A DNA stretch of 56,261 nucleotides from the NCBI RefSeq assembly GCF_002930615.1, contig NZ_PSNX01000017.1, positions 1-56,261 on the forward strand, given 5' to 3'. Origin of the DNA: Caldimonas caldifontis (GTDB lineage: Bacteria > Pseudomonadota > Gammaproteobacteria > Burkholderiales > Burkholderiaceae_C). The position numbers and the translations under genes are program-made. This document shows positions 31,847-40,795 of this stretch, in pieces; position 1 is the stretch's first letter, and the number at the start of each line of letters is the position of its first letter. Below the pieces are notes generated by a model. It ran no database searches. It saw only the letters and a program-made list of their open reading frames with translations, and was not told the DNA's origin.

Positions 31847-31925
31847 CATGGCGTCAAACCCCCGCCTAGCATCCCTGGCATGCAATGAGTCGGCACACGT
31901 CTGCCGGCTCCACCAGGAGACCACG

Positions 31926-33860
31926 GTGCAGACCACCTTTCCGAAGCTCTTGCTCGAGCATGCGGCCCGCCGCCCCGGTGCCCCCGCCCTGCGCGAGAAG
32001 GAATATGGCATCTGGCAGACCCTGAGCTGGGCCGACCTGGCCACGCTGGTTCGCCACCTCGCCTGCGGCCTCTCTCAGGCCGGCCTGCAACGCGGCCAGC
32101 ATGTGGTGGTGGTGGGTGAAAACCGGCCGCGCCTGTACGCCACGATGCTGGCCGCCCAGTCGCTGGGGGCCATCCCCGTGCCGCTGTACCAGGACGCGGT
32201 CGCGGCCGAGTTTGTGTACCCGATCAACAACGCAGAGATTGCGTTCGCCGTCGTCGAGGACCAGGAGCAGGTGGACAAGATGCTCGAAGTGCGCGAGCAG
32301 TGCCCACAACTCACGCATATCTGGTACGACGACCCGCGCGGCCTGCGCAACTACCGCGAGCGCGGCCTGGCTTCTCTGGACGAGCTGATCGACGCCGGCC
32401 GCGGGTTCGATGCCGCGCATCCAGGATTCTTTCAGTCGGAGGTGGACAAGGCCGGGCCCGAGGATGTGGCCGCGATGTTCTTCACCTCGGGCACCACCGG
32501 CAACCCCAAGGGCGTGGTGCACACCCACCACGCGCTGATCGACCGTGCCCAGGCCGGCGCGACCTTCGACAAGCTCACGTCCGACGAAGAAGTGCTGGCC
32601 TACCTGCCGCCGGCCTGGATCGGCCAGAACTGCTTCAGCTACGCCCAGTGGCTGGTGTGCGGTTACGTGGTGAATTGCCCCGAATCGGCCTCCACCGTGA
32701 TGATCGATCTCAAGGAAATCGGCCCGACCTACTACTTCGCGCCGCCGCGCATCTTCGAAGGCCTGCTCACCAGTGTGATGATCCGCATGGAAGATGCCGG
32801 CCGCTTCAAGCGCTGGCTCTTTCGCCGGTTCATGGACGTGGCTCGCCGCGTGGGCCCGGCCCGCATGGACGGCAAGGCGATCTCGCTGGGCGATCGCCTG
32901 CAGTATGCCCTGGGCAACATCCTCATCTACGGTCCGCTGCGCAACAACCTGGGCATGAGTCGCATCCGGGTGGCCTACACGGCCGGCGAGGCCATCGGAC
33001 CGGATCTCTTCACCTTCTACCGTTCCATCGGCATCAACCTCAAGCAGCTCTATGGCTCCACCGAGACCGCCGTGTTCGTCTGCCTTCAGCCTGACCATGA
33101 GGTGAAGCCCGACACGGTGGGCGTGCCCATCGACGGCGTGGAGATCAAGCTCGACGACAACGGCGAACTGCTGATCCGCTCGCCCGGCCTGCTCAAGGAG
33201 TACTACAAGAACCCCCAGGCCACGGCCGAGGTCAAGACCGCTGACGGCTGGTATCGCAGTGGCGACGCCGGCTTCCTGGACGCCACCGGGCACCTGAAGA
33301 TCATCGACCGGGCCAAGGACGTGGGCCGCATGGCCGACGGCTCGATGTTCGCGCCCAAGTACATCGAGAACAAGCTCAAGTTCTTCCCCCACATCAAGGA
33401 AGCCGTGGCCTTCGGAGACCGGCGCGACAAGGTCTGCGCCTTCATCAACATCGACTTCGAAGCCGTGGGCAACTGGGCCGAGAAGCGCAACCTGCCCTAT
33501 GCCGGGTACACCGACCTGGCGCAGAAGGCCGAGGTCTATGAGCTCATCCGCGAGTGCGTGGAAAAGGTCAACGCAGACCTCGCCCAGGACGAAAAGCTCG
33601 CGGGCAGCCAGATCAGCCGCTTCCTGATCCTGCACAAGGAACTCGACGCCGACGACGGCGAGCTCACCCGCACGCGCAAGGTGCGCCGTGGCTACATCGG
33701 CGACAAGTACAGCGTTCTCGTCGATGCGCTCTACGGCGGCAAGACCTCGCAGTACATCGAGACCCAGGTCAAGTTCGAGGACGGCCGCACCGGCGTGGTC
33801 TCGGCCGACCTGCGCATCGCCGACACCCAGACCTTCCCCACCGTGAAGAGGGCCGCCTGA
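31926..33860 (+). CDS. AMP-forming acyl-CoA synthetase (long-chain fatty acid / aromatic acid CoA ligase family)
   Basis: The 644-residue enzyme would activate a carboxylic acid to its CoA thioester with ATP. It shows the P-loop FFTSGTTGNPKGVVHTH (about residues 180-196), QLYGSTETAVF, the hinge GWYRSGDAGFLD and a C-terminal Lys context ELTRTRKVRRGYI. The class is the FadD15-like/long-chain type often located with Liv transporters in aromatic-acid degraders. GTG at 31926 (MQTTFPKLLLEHAA) is preferred because GGAGA precedes it; an ATG at 31848 would run through the regulatory region. Its stop overlaps livG (TGATG). Confidence 0.88.
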   Translation: MQTTFPKLLLEHAARRPGAPALREKEYGIWQTLSWADLATLVRHLACGLSQAGLQRGQHVVVVGENRPRLYATMLAAQSLGAIPVPLYQDAVAAEFVYPINNAEIAFAVVEDQEQVDKMLEVREQCPQLTHIWYDDPRGLRNYRERGLASLDELIDAGRGFDAAHPGFFQSEVDKAGPEDVAAMFFTSGTTGNPKGVVHTHHALIDRAQAGATFDKLTSDEEVLAYLPPAWIGQNCFSYAQWLVCGYVVNCPESASTVMIDLKEIGPTYYFAPPRIFEGLLTSVMIRMEDAGRFKRWLFRRFMDVARRVGPARMDGKAISLGDRLQYALGNILIYGPLRNNLGMSRIRVAYTAGEAIGPDLFTFYRSIGINLKQLYGSTETAVFVCLQPDHEVKPDTVGVPIDGVEIKLDDNGELLIRSPGLLKEYYKNPQATAEVKTADGWYRSGDAGFLDATGHLKIIDRAKDVGRMADGSMFAPKYIENKLKFFPHIKEAVAFGDRRDKVCAFINIDFEAVGNWAEKRNLPYAGYTDLAQKAEVYELIRECVEKVNADLAQDEKLAGSQISRFLILHKELDADDGELTRTRKVRRGYIGDKYSVLVDALYGGKTSQYIETQVKFEDGRTGVVSADLRIADTQTFPTVKRAA

Positions 33861-34723
33861 TGACCAACGCCACCGCACTGCGTGCGCCCCTGCCCGTCCC
33901 GGGCGATGTCCAGGCAGCCAACGATGCTGCACCGCCCGTGTCCAGCCGCAAGATCGGCGACATCATCCTGGACGTCCAGAACATCTCGCTCGCCTTCGGC
34001 GGCGTCAAGGCGCTCACCGACATCAGCTTCAACGTCCGTGAGCACGAGATCCGCGCCATCATCGGCCCCAACGGCGCCGGCAAGAGCTCGATGCTCAACT
34101 GCATCAACGGTGTCTACCAGCCGCAGCAAGGCTCGATCACTTTCCGCGGCAAGACCTTCAAGCACATGAACTCGCGCCAGGTGGCCGAGATGGGTGTCGC
34201 GCGCACCTTCCAGAACCTGGCCCTGTTCAAGGGCATGAGTGTGCTCGACAACATCATGACCGGGCGCAACCTGCGCATGAAGAGCAACCTCTTCTGGCAG
34301 GCATTGCGCTGGGGCCCCGCCGAGCGCGAGGAGATCGCCCACCGCGAGTTCGTCGAGCGCATCATCGACTTCCTCGAGATCCAGGCCTATCGCAAGACGC
34401 CGGTGGGCCGCCTGCCCTATGGCCTGCAAAAGCGCGTCGACCTCGGCCGCGCGCTGGCGATGGAACCCCAGGTGCTGCTGCTCGACGAGCCCATGGCCGG
34501 CATGAACGTGGAGGAGAAGCAGGACATGTGCCGCTTCATCCTCGACGTGAACGACGAGTTCGGCACCACCATCGTGCTGATCGAGCACGACATGGGTGTG
34601 GTGATGGACATCTCCGACCGGGTCGTCGTGCTCGACTACGGCAAGAAGATCGGCGACGGCACCCCCGACGAGGTGCGCAGCAATCCCGAGGTCATCAAGG
34701 CCTACCTGGGCACCAGTCACTGA
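33860..34723 (+). CDS. livG: Liv-type ABC transporter ATP-binding protein (LivG-like)
   Basis: The 287-residue ATPase has Walker A GPNGAGKSS (about residues 72-80), the LivG-type degenerate signature LPYGLQKRVDLGRAL, Walker B VLLLDEPMAGMN and the switch His in LIEHDMGVV. It has a ~30-residue N-terminal extension before the usual start. The ATG overlaps the ligase stop by one base, so ligase and transporter are co-translated. With LivF it powers import through LivH/LivM of the substrate delivered by the receptor at 36852. Confidence 0.93.
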   Translation: MTNATALRAPLPVPGDVQAANDAAPPVSSRKIGDIILDVQNISLAFGGVKALTDISFNVREHEIRAIIGPNGAGKSSMLNCINGVYQPQQGSITFRGKTFKHMNSRQVAEMGVARTFQNLALFKGMSVLDNIMTGRNLRMKSNLFWQALRWGPAEREEIAHREFVERIIDFLEIQAYRKTPVGRLPYGLQKRVDLGRALAMEPQVLLLDEPMAGMNVEEKQDMCRFILDVNDEFGTTIVLIEHDMGVVMDISDRVVVLDYGKKIGDGTPDEVRSNPEVIKAYLGTSH

Positions 34724-34732
34724 GGATCGACG

Positions 34733-35662
34733 ATGGGCTTTTTCCTGGAAACCCTGTTTGGCGGCCTGATGGCTGGCATGCTGTATTCGCTCATCGCCCT
34801 GGGCTTCGTGCTCATCTTCAAGGCTTCGGGCGTCTTCAACTTCGCGCAGGGCGCGATGGTGCTCTTTGCCGCACTGGCCATGGCGCGCTTCTCGGAGTGG
34901 ATCCCGGGATGGACCGGGATCGAAAGCCGCCTGGTGGCCAACGTCGGCGCGTTCTTGCTGGCCATGGCCCTGATGGTGATCGTGGCCTGGCTGATCGAGA
35001 AACTGGTGCTGGGCAAGCTCGTCAACCAGGAAGGCATCACGCTGCTGATGGCCACCCTGGGCATCACCTACTTCCTCGACGGTGCGGGCCAGACCCTCTT
35101 CGGCTCGGAGATCTACAAGATCGACGTAGGGCTTCCCAAGGACCCGCTCTTCCTCTTCGAGAGCACCTTCGAGGGCGGTGTGCTGATCGGCAAGGAAGAC
35201 CTCTACGCCGCCGGCATCGCTGCTGCGCTGGTGGTCGTGCTCACACTCTTCTTCCAGAAGACCGGCACCGGGCGAGCGCTGCGTGCCGTGGCCGATGACC
35301 ACCAGGCCGCCCAGTCCATCGGCATCCCCCTGAGCCGCATCTGGGTCATCGTGTGGAGTGTGGCCGGCTTCGTGGCGCTGGTGGCCGGGATCATCTGGGG
35401 CAGCAAGCTGGGCGTGCAGTTCTCGCTGTCGCTCGTGGCGCTCAAGGCCTTGCCGGTCGTGATCCTGGGAGGCCTCACCTCGGTGCCTGGCGCCATCATC
35501 GGTGGCCTGATCATCGGCGTGGGTGAAAAACTCTCGGAGATCTACCTCGGCCCCATGCTGGGCGGCGGCATCGAGATCTGGTTCGCCTACGTCCTGGCCC
35601 TCGTCTTCCTGCTGTTCCGGCCGCAAGGTCTGTTCGGCGAGAAGATCATCGATCGCGTCTGA
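34733..35662 (+). CDS. livH: Liv-type ABC transporter permease (LivH-like)
   Basis: The 309-residue inner-membrane protein has about eight hydrophobic helices and the family features GLMAGMLYSLIALGFVLIFKASG (in pieces) and NFAQGAM near the start, and GRALRAVADDHQAAQSIGI, the EAA-like loop that contacts the ATPases. It is one half of the transmembrane pore. It starts nine bases after livG and is followed 17 bases later by livM, so all are one operon. Confidence 0.93.
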   Translation: MGFFLETLFGGLMAGMLYSLIALGFVLIFKASGVFNFAQGAMVLFAALAMARFSEWIPGWTGIESRLVANVGAFLLAMALMVIVAWLIEKLVLGKLVNQEGITLLMATLGITYFLDGAGQTLFGSEIYKIDVGLPKDPLFLFESTFEGGVLIGKEDLYAAGIAAALVVVLTLFFQKTGTGRALRAVADDHQAAQSIGIPLSRIWVIVWSVAGFVALVAGIIWGSKLGVQFSLSLVALKALPVVILGGLTSVPGAIIGGLIIGVGEKLSEIYLGPMLGGGIEIWFAYVLALVFLLFRPQGLFGEKIIDRV

Positions 35663-35679
35663 GCGAGAAGGAGAACAAG

Positions 35680-36756
35680 ATGCTCTACCGTGAAAACGGC
35701 CAGTTCAAGACCAGCTACCAGGCCGACCAGCAGATCTTCCCGATCAGCCAGGACCGCCTCGCGATCGCGCTGCTCATCGCCGTGGCCGCCATCGTCGTGC
35801 CGGCCTTTGCCTCGGAATACATGTTCCGGGCCATCCTCATCCCCTTCCTGATCCTGTCGCTCGCCGCGCTGGGTCTGAACATCCTCGTGGGCTACTGCGG
35901 GCAGGTGTCGCTGGGTACGGGCGCCTTCATGGCCGTGGGCGCCTATGCCGCCTACAACTTCCAGGTCCGGGTCGAGGGCATGCCGCTCGTCGCCTCGCTG
36001 CTCATGGGTGGCGTGTGCGCCACCGCCGTGGGCGTGCTCTTCGGCATTCCTTCCCTGCGCATCAAGGGCCTGTACCTGGCCGTGGCCACACTGGCTGCCC
36101 AGTTCTTCGCCGACTGGGCCTTCCTGCGCATCAGCTGGTTCACCAACCACTCGCCTTCGGGTTCGGTGTCGGTGGGCTCGCTGCAGGCCTTCGGCTGGCG
36201 CATCGACACACCGGTGGAAAAGTACCTCTTCTGCCTCATGTTCGTGGTGGTCTTCGCCCTGCTGGCCAAGAACCTGGTGCGCAGCGCCATCGGGCGGGAA
36301 TGGATGGCCATCCGGGACATGGACGTGGCGGCCAGCGTGATCGGCATCCGTCCCATCTATGCCAAGCTCACCGCCTTTGCCGTCAGCTCCTTCATCGTGG
36401 GCGTGGCCGGTGCGCTGTGGGGCTTCGTGCATCTGGGTTCGTGGGAACCGGCGGCTTTCGGCATCGACCGCTCCTTCCAGTTGCTCTTCATGGTGATCAT
36501 CGGTGGGCTGGGCTCCATCATGGGCAGCTTCTTCGGCGCTGCCTTCATCGTGGTGCTGCCCATCTTCCTGAACCAGGCCCTGCCGGCCCTCGGCAGCCTG
36601 GTGGGGCTGAGCATCAGCACCGCCGCCGTGGCGCACACCGAGCTGATGATCTTCGGCAGCCTGATCGTGTTCTTCCTGATCGTTGAACCCCACGGCCTCG
36701 CCCGGCTGTGGTCCATTGGCAAGGAGAAGCTGCGCCTGTGGCCCTTCCCTCACTGA
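35680..36756 (+). CDS. livM: Liv-type ABC transporter permease (LivM-like)
   Basis: The 358-residue permease has about nine hydrophobic helices, with the family motif LNILVGYCGQVSLGTGAFMAVGAYA (in pieces) and the cytoplasmic loop REWMAIRDMDVAASVIGI. It begins with ~40 polar residues (MLYRENGQFKTSYQADQQ) often seen in the version linked to aromatic-acid clusters. AAGGAG at 35668-35673 supports the ATG at 35680. It pairs with LivH. Confidence 0.93.
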   Translation: MLYRENGQFKTSYQADQQIFPISQDRLAIALLIAVAAIVVPAFASEYMFRAILIPFLILSLAALGLNILVGYCGQVSLGTGAFMAVGAYAAYNFQVRVEGMPLVASLLMGGVCATAVGVLFGIPSLRIKGLYLAVATLAAQFFADWAFLRISWFTNHSPSGSVSVGSLQAFGWRIDTPVEKYLFCLMFVVVFALLAKNLVRSAIGREWMAIRDMDVAASVIGIRPIYAKLTAFAVSSFIVGVAGALWGFVHLGSWEPAAFGIDRSFQLLFMVIIGGLGSIMGSFFGAAFIVVLPIFLNQALPALGSLVGLSISTAAVAHTELMIFGSLIVFFLIVEPHGLARLWSIGKEKLRLWPFPH

Positions 36757-36851
36757 CCCCCGATTCCCTGATTCGGATGGCCGACGGGCCGCTCGGAAAC
36801 CCGCGCACTGACGAGTGCACTTAGAAGCAGTTCCATCTCTGGAGGCAGACA

Positions 36852-38186
36852 ATGAAGACCCGTTCCCTGACCTTGGCTGTCGCACTGGCTCTGGCCGGTG
36901 CGGGCTCCCTGGGCACCTCGGTGGCGTTCGCGCAGGACAAGGTGCAGTTCTTTCCCAGCCTGACGGGTCGCACCGGCCCGGTTGCGCCGAACGCCACGCC
37001 CTTCGCCAACGGCTACGCCGACTACATGAAGCTGGTCAACGCCCGTGGAGGCATCAACGGCGTGATGACGCTGGTGGAAGAGTGCGAAACCGCCTACGCC
37101 ACCGACCGGGGCGTGGAATGCTATGAACGCCTGAAGGGCCGGCATGGCGGCGCCACCGTGTTCCAGCCGCTGTCCACGGGCATCACCTTCGCGCTCACCG
37201 AGAAGATCCCCAACGACAAGATCCCGATGATCACCTCCGGCTACGGCCGCAGCGACTCGGCCGACGGCGGCGTCTTCAAGTGGAACTTCCCGCTGATCGG
37301 CCACTACTGGGTGGCTGGCGACGTGGTGCTGCAGCACATCGCCAAGAAAGAAGGCGGCTGGGACAAGCTCAAGGGCAAGAAGATTGCCGTGGTCTACCAC
37401 GACAGTCCCTTCGGCAAGGAGCTGCTGCCCATCGTCCAGGAGCGCTCCAAGATGCACGGCTTCGAGGTCCAGCTCCTGCCGGTGCCGGCACCCGGCGTGG
37501 AGCAGAAAGCCACCTGGCTGCAGATCCGCCAGCAGCGCCCCGACTTCGTGATCATGCAGACCTGGGGCGTGATGACCTCGACGGCCCTCAAGGAAGCCGT
37601 GGCCACCGGCTATCCGCGTGAGCGCATGTTCGGCACCTGGTGGTCGGGCGCCGAACCCGATGTGCGCGACGTGGGCGCCGCCGCCAAGGGTTACAACGCC
37701 GTGATGATGCAGCACGGCGCCGAGTTCGATGCGCCGGTCGTGAAGGAGATCCTCGAGAAGGTGCACGGCAAGGGCCAGGGCACCGGCCCGCGCGAAGAAG
37801 TCGGCACCGTGCTCTACATGCGCGGCGTGGTGGGCGCAATGCTGGCAGTCGAAGGCGCCCGTGCCGCCCAGGAAAAGTTCGGCAAGGGCAAGCCGGTGAC
37901 CGGGGAGCAAGCCCGCTGGGGGTATGAGAACCTCAACCTCACGCAGGCCAAGCTGGACAGTCTGGGCTTCAAGGGCGTGCTGCGGCCCATCTCCACCAGC
38001 TGTGCCGACCACATGGGCTCGGCCTGGGCCCGGGTGCACACCTGGGACGGCAGCAAGTTCGTCTGGGCCTCCGACTGGCTGCAGGCCGATGACCAGATCA
38101 TCAGGCCCATGGTCCGCGCCTCGGCGGACAAGTACGCAGCCGAGAAGAAGATCCAGCGCCGCGCGCCTTCGGATTGTCAGAGCTGA
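36852..38186 (+). CDS. Liv-type ABC transporter substrate-binding protein
   Basis: The 444-residue receptor has a signal peptide (residues 1-27, ending SVAFAQ) and a type I periplasmic-binding fold: LTGRTGPVAPNATPFANGYADYMKLV in pieces, NARGGINGV and VAVVYHDSPFG-like text near residue 180. It is longer than LivK (about 370) and contains several cysteines (ECETAY, VECYERL, TSCADH), possibly a disulfide pair. GGAGG at 36841-36845 precedes the start. It lies between livM and livF, with a structured repeat after its stop that may tune mRNA levels of this highly needed component. The ligand is unknown. Confidence 0.88.
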   Translation: MKTRSLTLAVALALAGAGSLGTSVAFAQDKVQFFPSLTGRTGPVAPNATPFANGYADYMKLVNARGGINGVMTLVEECETAYATDRGVECYERLKGRHGGATVFQPLSTGITFALTEKIPNDKIPMITSGYGRSDSADGGVFKWNFPLIGHYWVAGDVVLQHIAKKEGGWDKLKGKKIAVVYHDSPFGKELLPIVQERSKMHGFEVQLLPVPAPGVEQKATWLQIRQQRPDFVIMQTWGVMTSTALKEAVATGYPRERMFGTWWSGAEPDVRDVGAAAKGYNAVMMQHGAEFDAPVVKEILEKVHGKGQGTGPREEVGTVLYMRGVVGAMLAVEGARAAQEKFGKGKPVTGEQARWGYENLNLTQAKLDSLGFKGVLRPISTSCADHMGSAWARVHTWDGSKFVWASDWLQADDQIIRPMVRASADKYAAEKKIQRRAPSDCQS

Positions 38187-38260
38187 CCCACCCCCTACGC
38201 GCTTTGCGTGCCCCCTCAAGGGGGCACCGCCAGCGGACCGGCCAAGCCGGTTCCGCGGTG
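38187..38260 (+). repeat. Intergenic multi-hairpin repeat (REP-like), copy 1
   Basis: The 74 bases between the receptor stop and livF form three hairpins in a row: ACGC/GCGT, CCCCCT-CA-AGGGGG, and ACCGGC-CAA-GCCGGT. A second copy in opposite orientation lies at 50015-50093 before argC. Several positions differ but the hairpins persist. Such elements are known in Comamonadaceae-type genomes as dispersed REP-like sequences, often stabilising upstream mRNA. Confidence 0.75.
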
Positions 38261-38282
38261 CATGCTTGACAAGGACAGTGCA

Positions 38283-39089
38283 ATGTCGACACCGCTACTC
38301 AATGTGAACGGCATCGAGGTCATCTACAACCACGTGATCCTCGTGCTCAAGGGCGTCTCGCTGCAGGTGCCCGAAGGGCGTATCGTGGCCCTTCTGGGTG
38401 GCAACGGCGCCGGCAAGACCACCACGCTGCGCGCCGTGAGCAACCTGCTCGCCGGCGAGCGCGGCGAAGTCACCAAGGGGTCGATCACACTGCGTGACGA
38501 GCGCATCGAGAAGCTCTCCACCGCCGACATGGTCGAACGCGGCGTGATCCAGGTGATGGAAGGCCGGCACTGCTTCGGCCACCTCACCATCGAGGAGAAC
38601 CTGATGACCGGCGCCTACACCCGCAAGGACGGCAAGGCGGCGATCAATGCCACGCTGGAGAAGGTCTACAACTACTTCCCCCGGCTCAAGACCCGCCGTA
38701 CCTCGCAGGCCGCCTACACCTCGGGCGGCGAGCAGCAGATGTGCGCGATCGGTCGTGCGCTGATGGCCAACCCGAAGATGGTGCTGCTCGACGAGCCGTC
38801 CATGGGCCTGGCGCCGCAGATCGTCGAAGAGGTGTTCGAGATCGTGAAGGACCTCAATACCAAGGAAGGCACGACCTTCCTGCTGGCCGAGCAGAACACC
38901 AACATGGCGCTGCGCTATGCCGACTATGGCTACATCCTCGAGAACGGCCGTATCGTGATGGACGGCGAAGCCAAGGCCCTGGCCGAGAACGAGGACGTCA
39001 AGGAGTTCTACCTCGGCATGGGCGGCGGCGATCGCAAGAGCTTCCGCGACGTGAAGAGCTACAAGCGCCGCAAGCGCTGGCTGGCCTGA
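38283..39089 (+). CDS. livF: Liv-type ABC transporter ATP-binding protein (LivF-like)
   Basis: The 268-residue ATPase has Walker A GGNGAGKTTT (about residues 40-49), the signature TSGGEQQMCAIGRAL, Walker B MVLLDEPSMGL and AEQNTNMAL. It is longer than E. coli LivF (237) because of a C-terminal extension ending in the basic tail SYKRRKRWLA. ATG at 38283 is chosen with AGGA at 38272-38275; an upstream ATG at 38262 lacks a site. It pairs with LivG; the repeat at 38187 separates it from the receptor gene. Confidence 0.92.
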   Translation: MSTPLLNVNGIEVIYNHVILVLKGVSLQVPEGRIVALLGGNGAGKTTTLRAVSNLLAGERGEVTKGSITLRDERIEKLSTADMVERGVIQVMEGRHCFGHLTIEENLMTGAYTRKDGKAAINATLEKVYNYFPRLKTRRTSQAAYTSGGEQQMCAIGRALMANPKMVLLDEPSMGLAPQIVEEVFEIVKDLNTKEGTTFLLAEQNTNMALRYADYGYILENGRIVMDGEAKALAENEDVKEFYLGMGGGDRKSFRDVKSYKRRKRWLA

Positions 39090-39093
39090 GCCC

Positions 39094-39387
39094 ATGAGCG
39101 CCGACGACTTCTTTGCGCCGCCGCCCTTCAAGCCCGACGCAGCGCTGGTGCAACTCAAGCGCAGCCTGCGCGAGATGAGGCCGCTGGTCGAGCGCGGCGA
39201 GGGCTTCGAACTGCAGGGCCAGGCCGTGATCCAGCTGTTGGCCCAGGGTGACCACCTGCTGGTGCGCGTCGCCAAGCAACCCGCGCGCAGCCCCGAGTGG
39301 GACACGCGCCAACTGAGGAACGCCGCCGAGGTGCGCAGCTTCACCGACGACGTGAAGCGCCGCCTGGCCCGATGGAGTGAGGAATGA
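39094..39387 (+). CDS. Small protein of unknown function coupled to PaaK-like ligase
   Basis: The 97-residue soluble protein starts MSADDFFAPPPFKPDAALVQ and is mostly charged and helical, with LKRSLREMRPLVERGEGFELQ in pieces and a C-terminal DDVKRRLARWSEE. No cysteines, membrane segments or known motif are visible. It begins four bases after livF and overlaps the next ligase gene as ATGA (39384-39387), so it is translated in step with it. A partner or stability factor for the ligase is a fair guess, not a finding. High GC in third codon positions supports real coding. Confidence 0.7.
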   Translation: MSADDFFAPPPFKPDAALVQLKRSLREMRPLVERGEGFELQGQAVIQLLAQGDHLLVRVAKQPARSPEWDTRQLRNAAEVRSFTDDVKRRLARWSEE

Positions 39388-40655
39388 GCGCCACGCCCGA
39401 GTTCTTTGACGCGCTGGAGACCCGCGACCCGTCCGAGCGCGAATCGGCCCTGATGGCCGCCCTGCCCCGCCAGATCGCCCACGCCCAGGCCCACGCCCCG
39501 GCGTTTGCGCAGCTCCTGGAAGGCATCGAGGCGCAGGCGATCACGAGCCGGGCGGCACTGGCCCGGCTGCCGGTGGTCCGCAAGCACGAGTTGCTGGAGC
39601 GGCAGAAGGCCCAGCGCGACAAAGACGTGTTCGGCGGCTTCTCCGCGATCGGCTGGCGAGGTGCCGCGGCTCGTGCCGGGGCCCGTCGCGTGTTCCAGTC
39701 TCCCGGCCCCATCTACGAACCCGAAGGACAGGCCGCAGACTACTGGCGCATGGGCCGCGCCCTCTTCGCCGCGGGCTTTCGCCCTGGCGACCTGGCCCAC
39801 TGCAGCTTCAGCTACCACCTCACCCCGGCCGGCTCCATGATGGAAACCGGCGCCCACGCCGTGGGCTGCACCGTGTTCGCCGGCGGCGTGGGCAACACCG
39901 AGCTGCAATTGCAGGCCATGGCCGAGTTGCGCCCCCAGGGCTACATCGGCACGCCCAGCTTCCTGAAGATCCTCCTCGACAAGGCGCAGGAGACCGGGGT
40001 GAGCCTGCCCAGCCTGCGCAAGGCGCTGGTCTCGGGCGAAGCCTTCCCGCCGTCACTGCGCGACCACCTGCGCGGCCGCGGCATCGAAGGCTACCAATGC
40101 TACGCCACGGCCGACCTCGGCCTGATCGCCTACGAAACCCCGGCCCGCGAAGGCCTCGTGCTCGATGAAAGCGTGATCGTCGAGATCGTGCGCCCCGGCA
40201 CCGGCGACCCCGTGCCCGAAGGAGAGGTCGGTGAGGTGGTGGTCACCACCCTCAACCCCGACTATCCACTCATCCGCTTCGGCACAGGCGACCTCTCGGC
40301 CGTGATGCCCGGGCGCTGCCCCACCGGCCGCACCAACACCCGCATCAGGGGCTGGATGGGCCGGGCCGACCAGACCACCAAGGTGCGCGGCATGTTCGTC
40401 CATCCGAGCCAGGTCGCCGAGATCGCGCGACGCCATCCGGAACTGGGGCGGGTGCGGCTGGTGGTGGAAGGCGAGATGGCCCAGGACCGCATGCGCCTGA
40501 GTGCCGAATGCGGACAACCGGCCCAGGGTCTGGCCGAACGCGTGGCCGACTCGATCCGGGAGATCACCAAACTGCGCGGCGAGGTCGAGCTCGTGGCCCC
40601 CGGCAGCCTGCCCAACGACGGCAAGGTGATCGAAGACGCCCGTCGCTACGACTGA
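39384..40655 (+). CDS. PaaK-like acyl-CoA ligase family protein lacking the usual P-loop
   Basis: The 423-residue protein resembles phenylacetate-CoA ligase (PaaK) in layout: YIGTPSFLKILLDKA, LVSGEAFPPSLRDHL, a YATADLGLIAYE segment where PaaK has its Glu/Thr adenylate loop, IRFGTGDLSAV and a C-terminal domain with RGMFVHPSQVAEI and the terminal NDGKVIEDARRYD. The A3 loop, SSGTTGKPT in PaaK, is replaced by QSPGPIYEPEG (about residues 108-118). Related proteins with this change occur in other Proteobacteria, so it is a divergent subfamily and not a sequencing error. It may use a different nucleotide contact or have another role. It is the last coupled gene of the ligase/Liv run. Confidence 0.8.
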   Translation: MSATPEFFDALETRDPSERESALMAALPRQIAHAQAHAPAFAQLLEGIEAQAITSRAALARLPVVRKHELLERQKAQRDKDVFGGFSAIGWRGAAARAGARRVFQSPGPIYEPEGQAADYWRMGRALFAAGFRPGDLAHCSFSYHLTPAGSMMETGAHAVGCTVFAGGVGNTELQLQAMAELRPQGYIGTPSFLKILLDKAQETGVSLPSLRKALVSGEAFPPSLRDHLRGRGIEGYQCYATADLGLIAYETPAREGLVLDESVIVEIVRPGTGDPVPEGEVGEVVVTTLNPDYPLIRFGTGDLSAVMPGRCPTGRTNTRIRGWMGRADQTTKVRGMFVHPSQVAEIARRHPELGRVRLVVEGEMAQDRMRLSAECGQPAQGLAERVADSIREITKLRGEVELVAPGSLPNDGKVIEDARRYD

Positions 40656-40795
40656 CCCCGCGCGGCGCAGGGTTGTTCCAGGGCAATCCCGTAGTCCGGC
40701 TTACGTAGTTTCCGGCATGGCACGGCCGTGCTGCCGGCCTAGGATGGCGTCGCTGTACGATTCCCGCTTTTTTCGCCAACCTAGGAGATCAAGCC

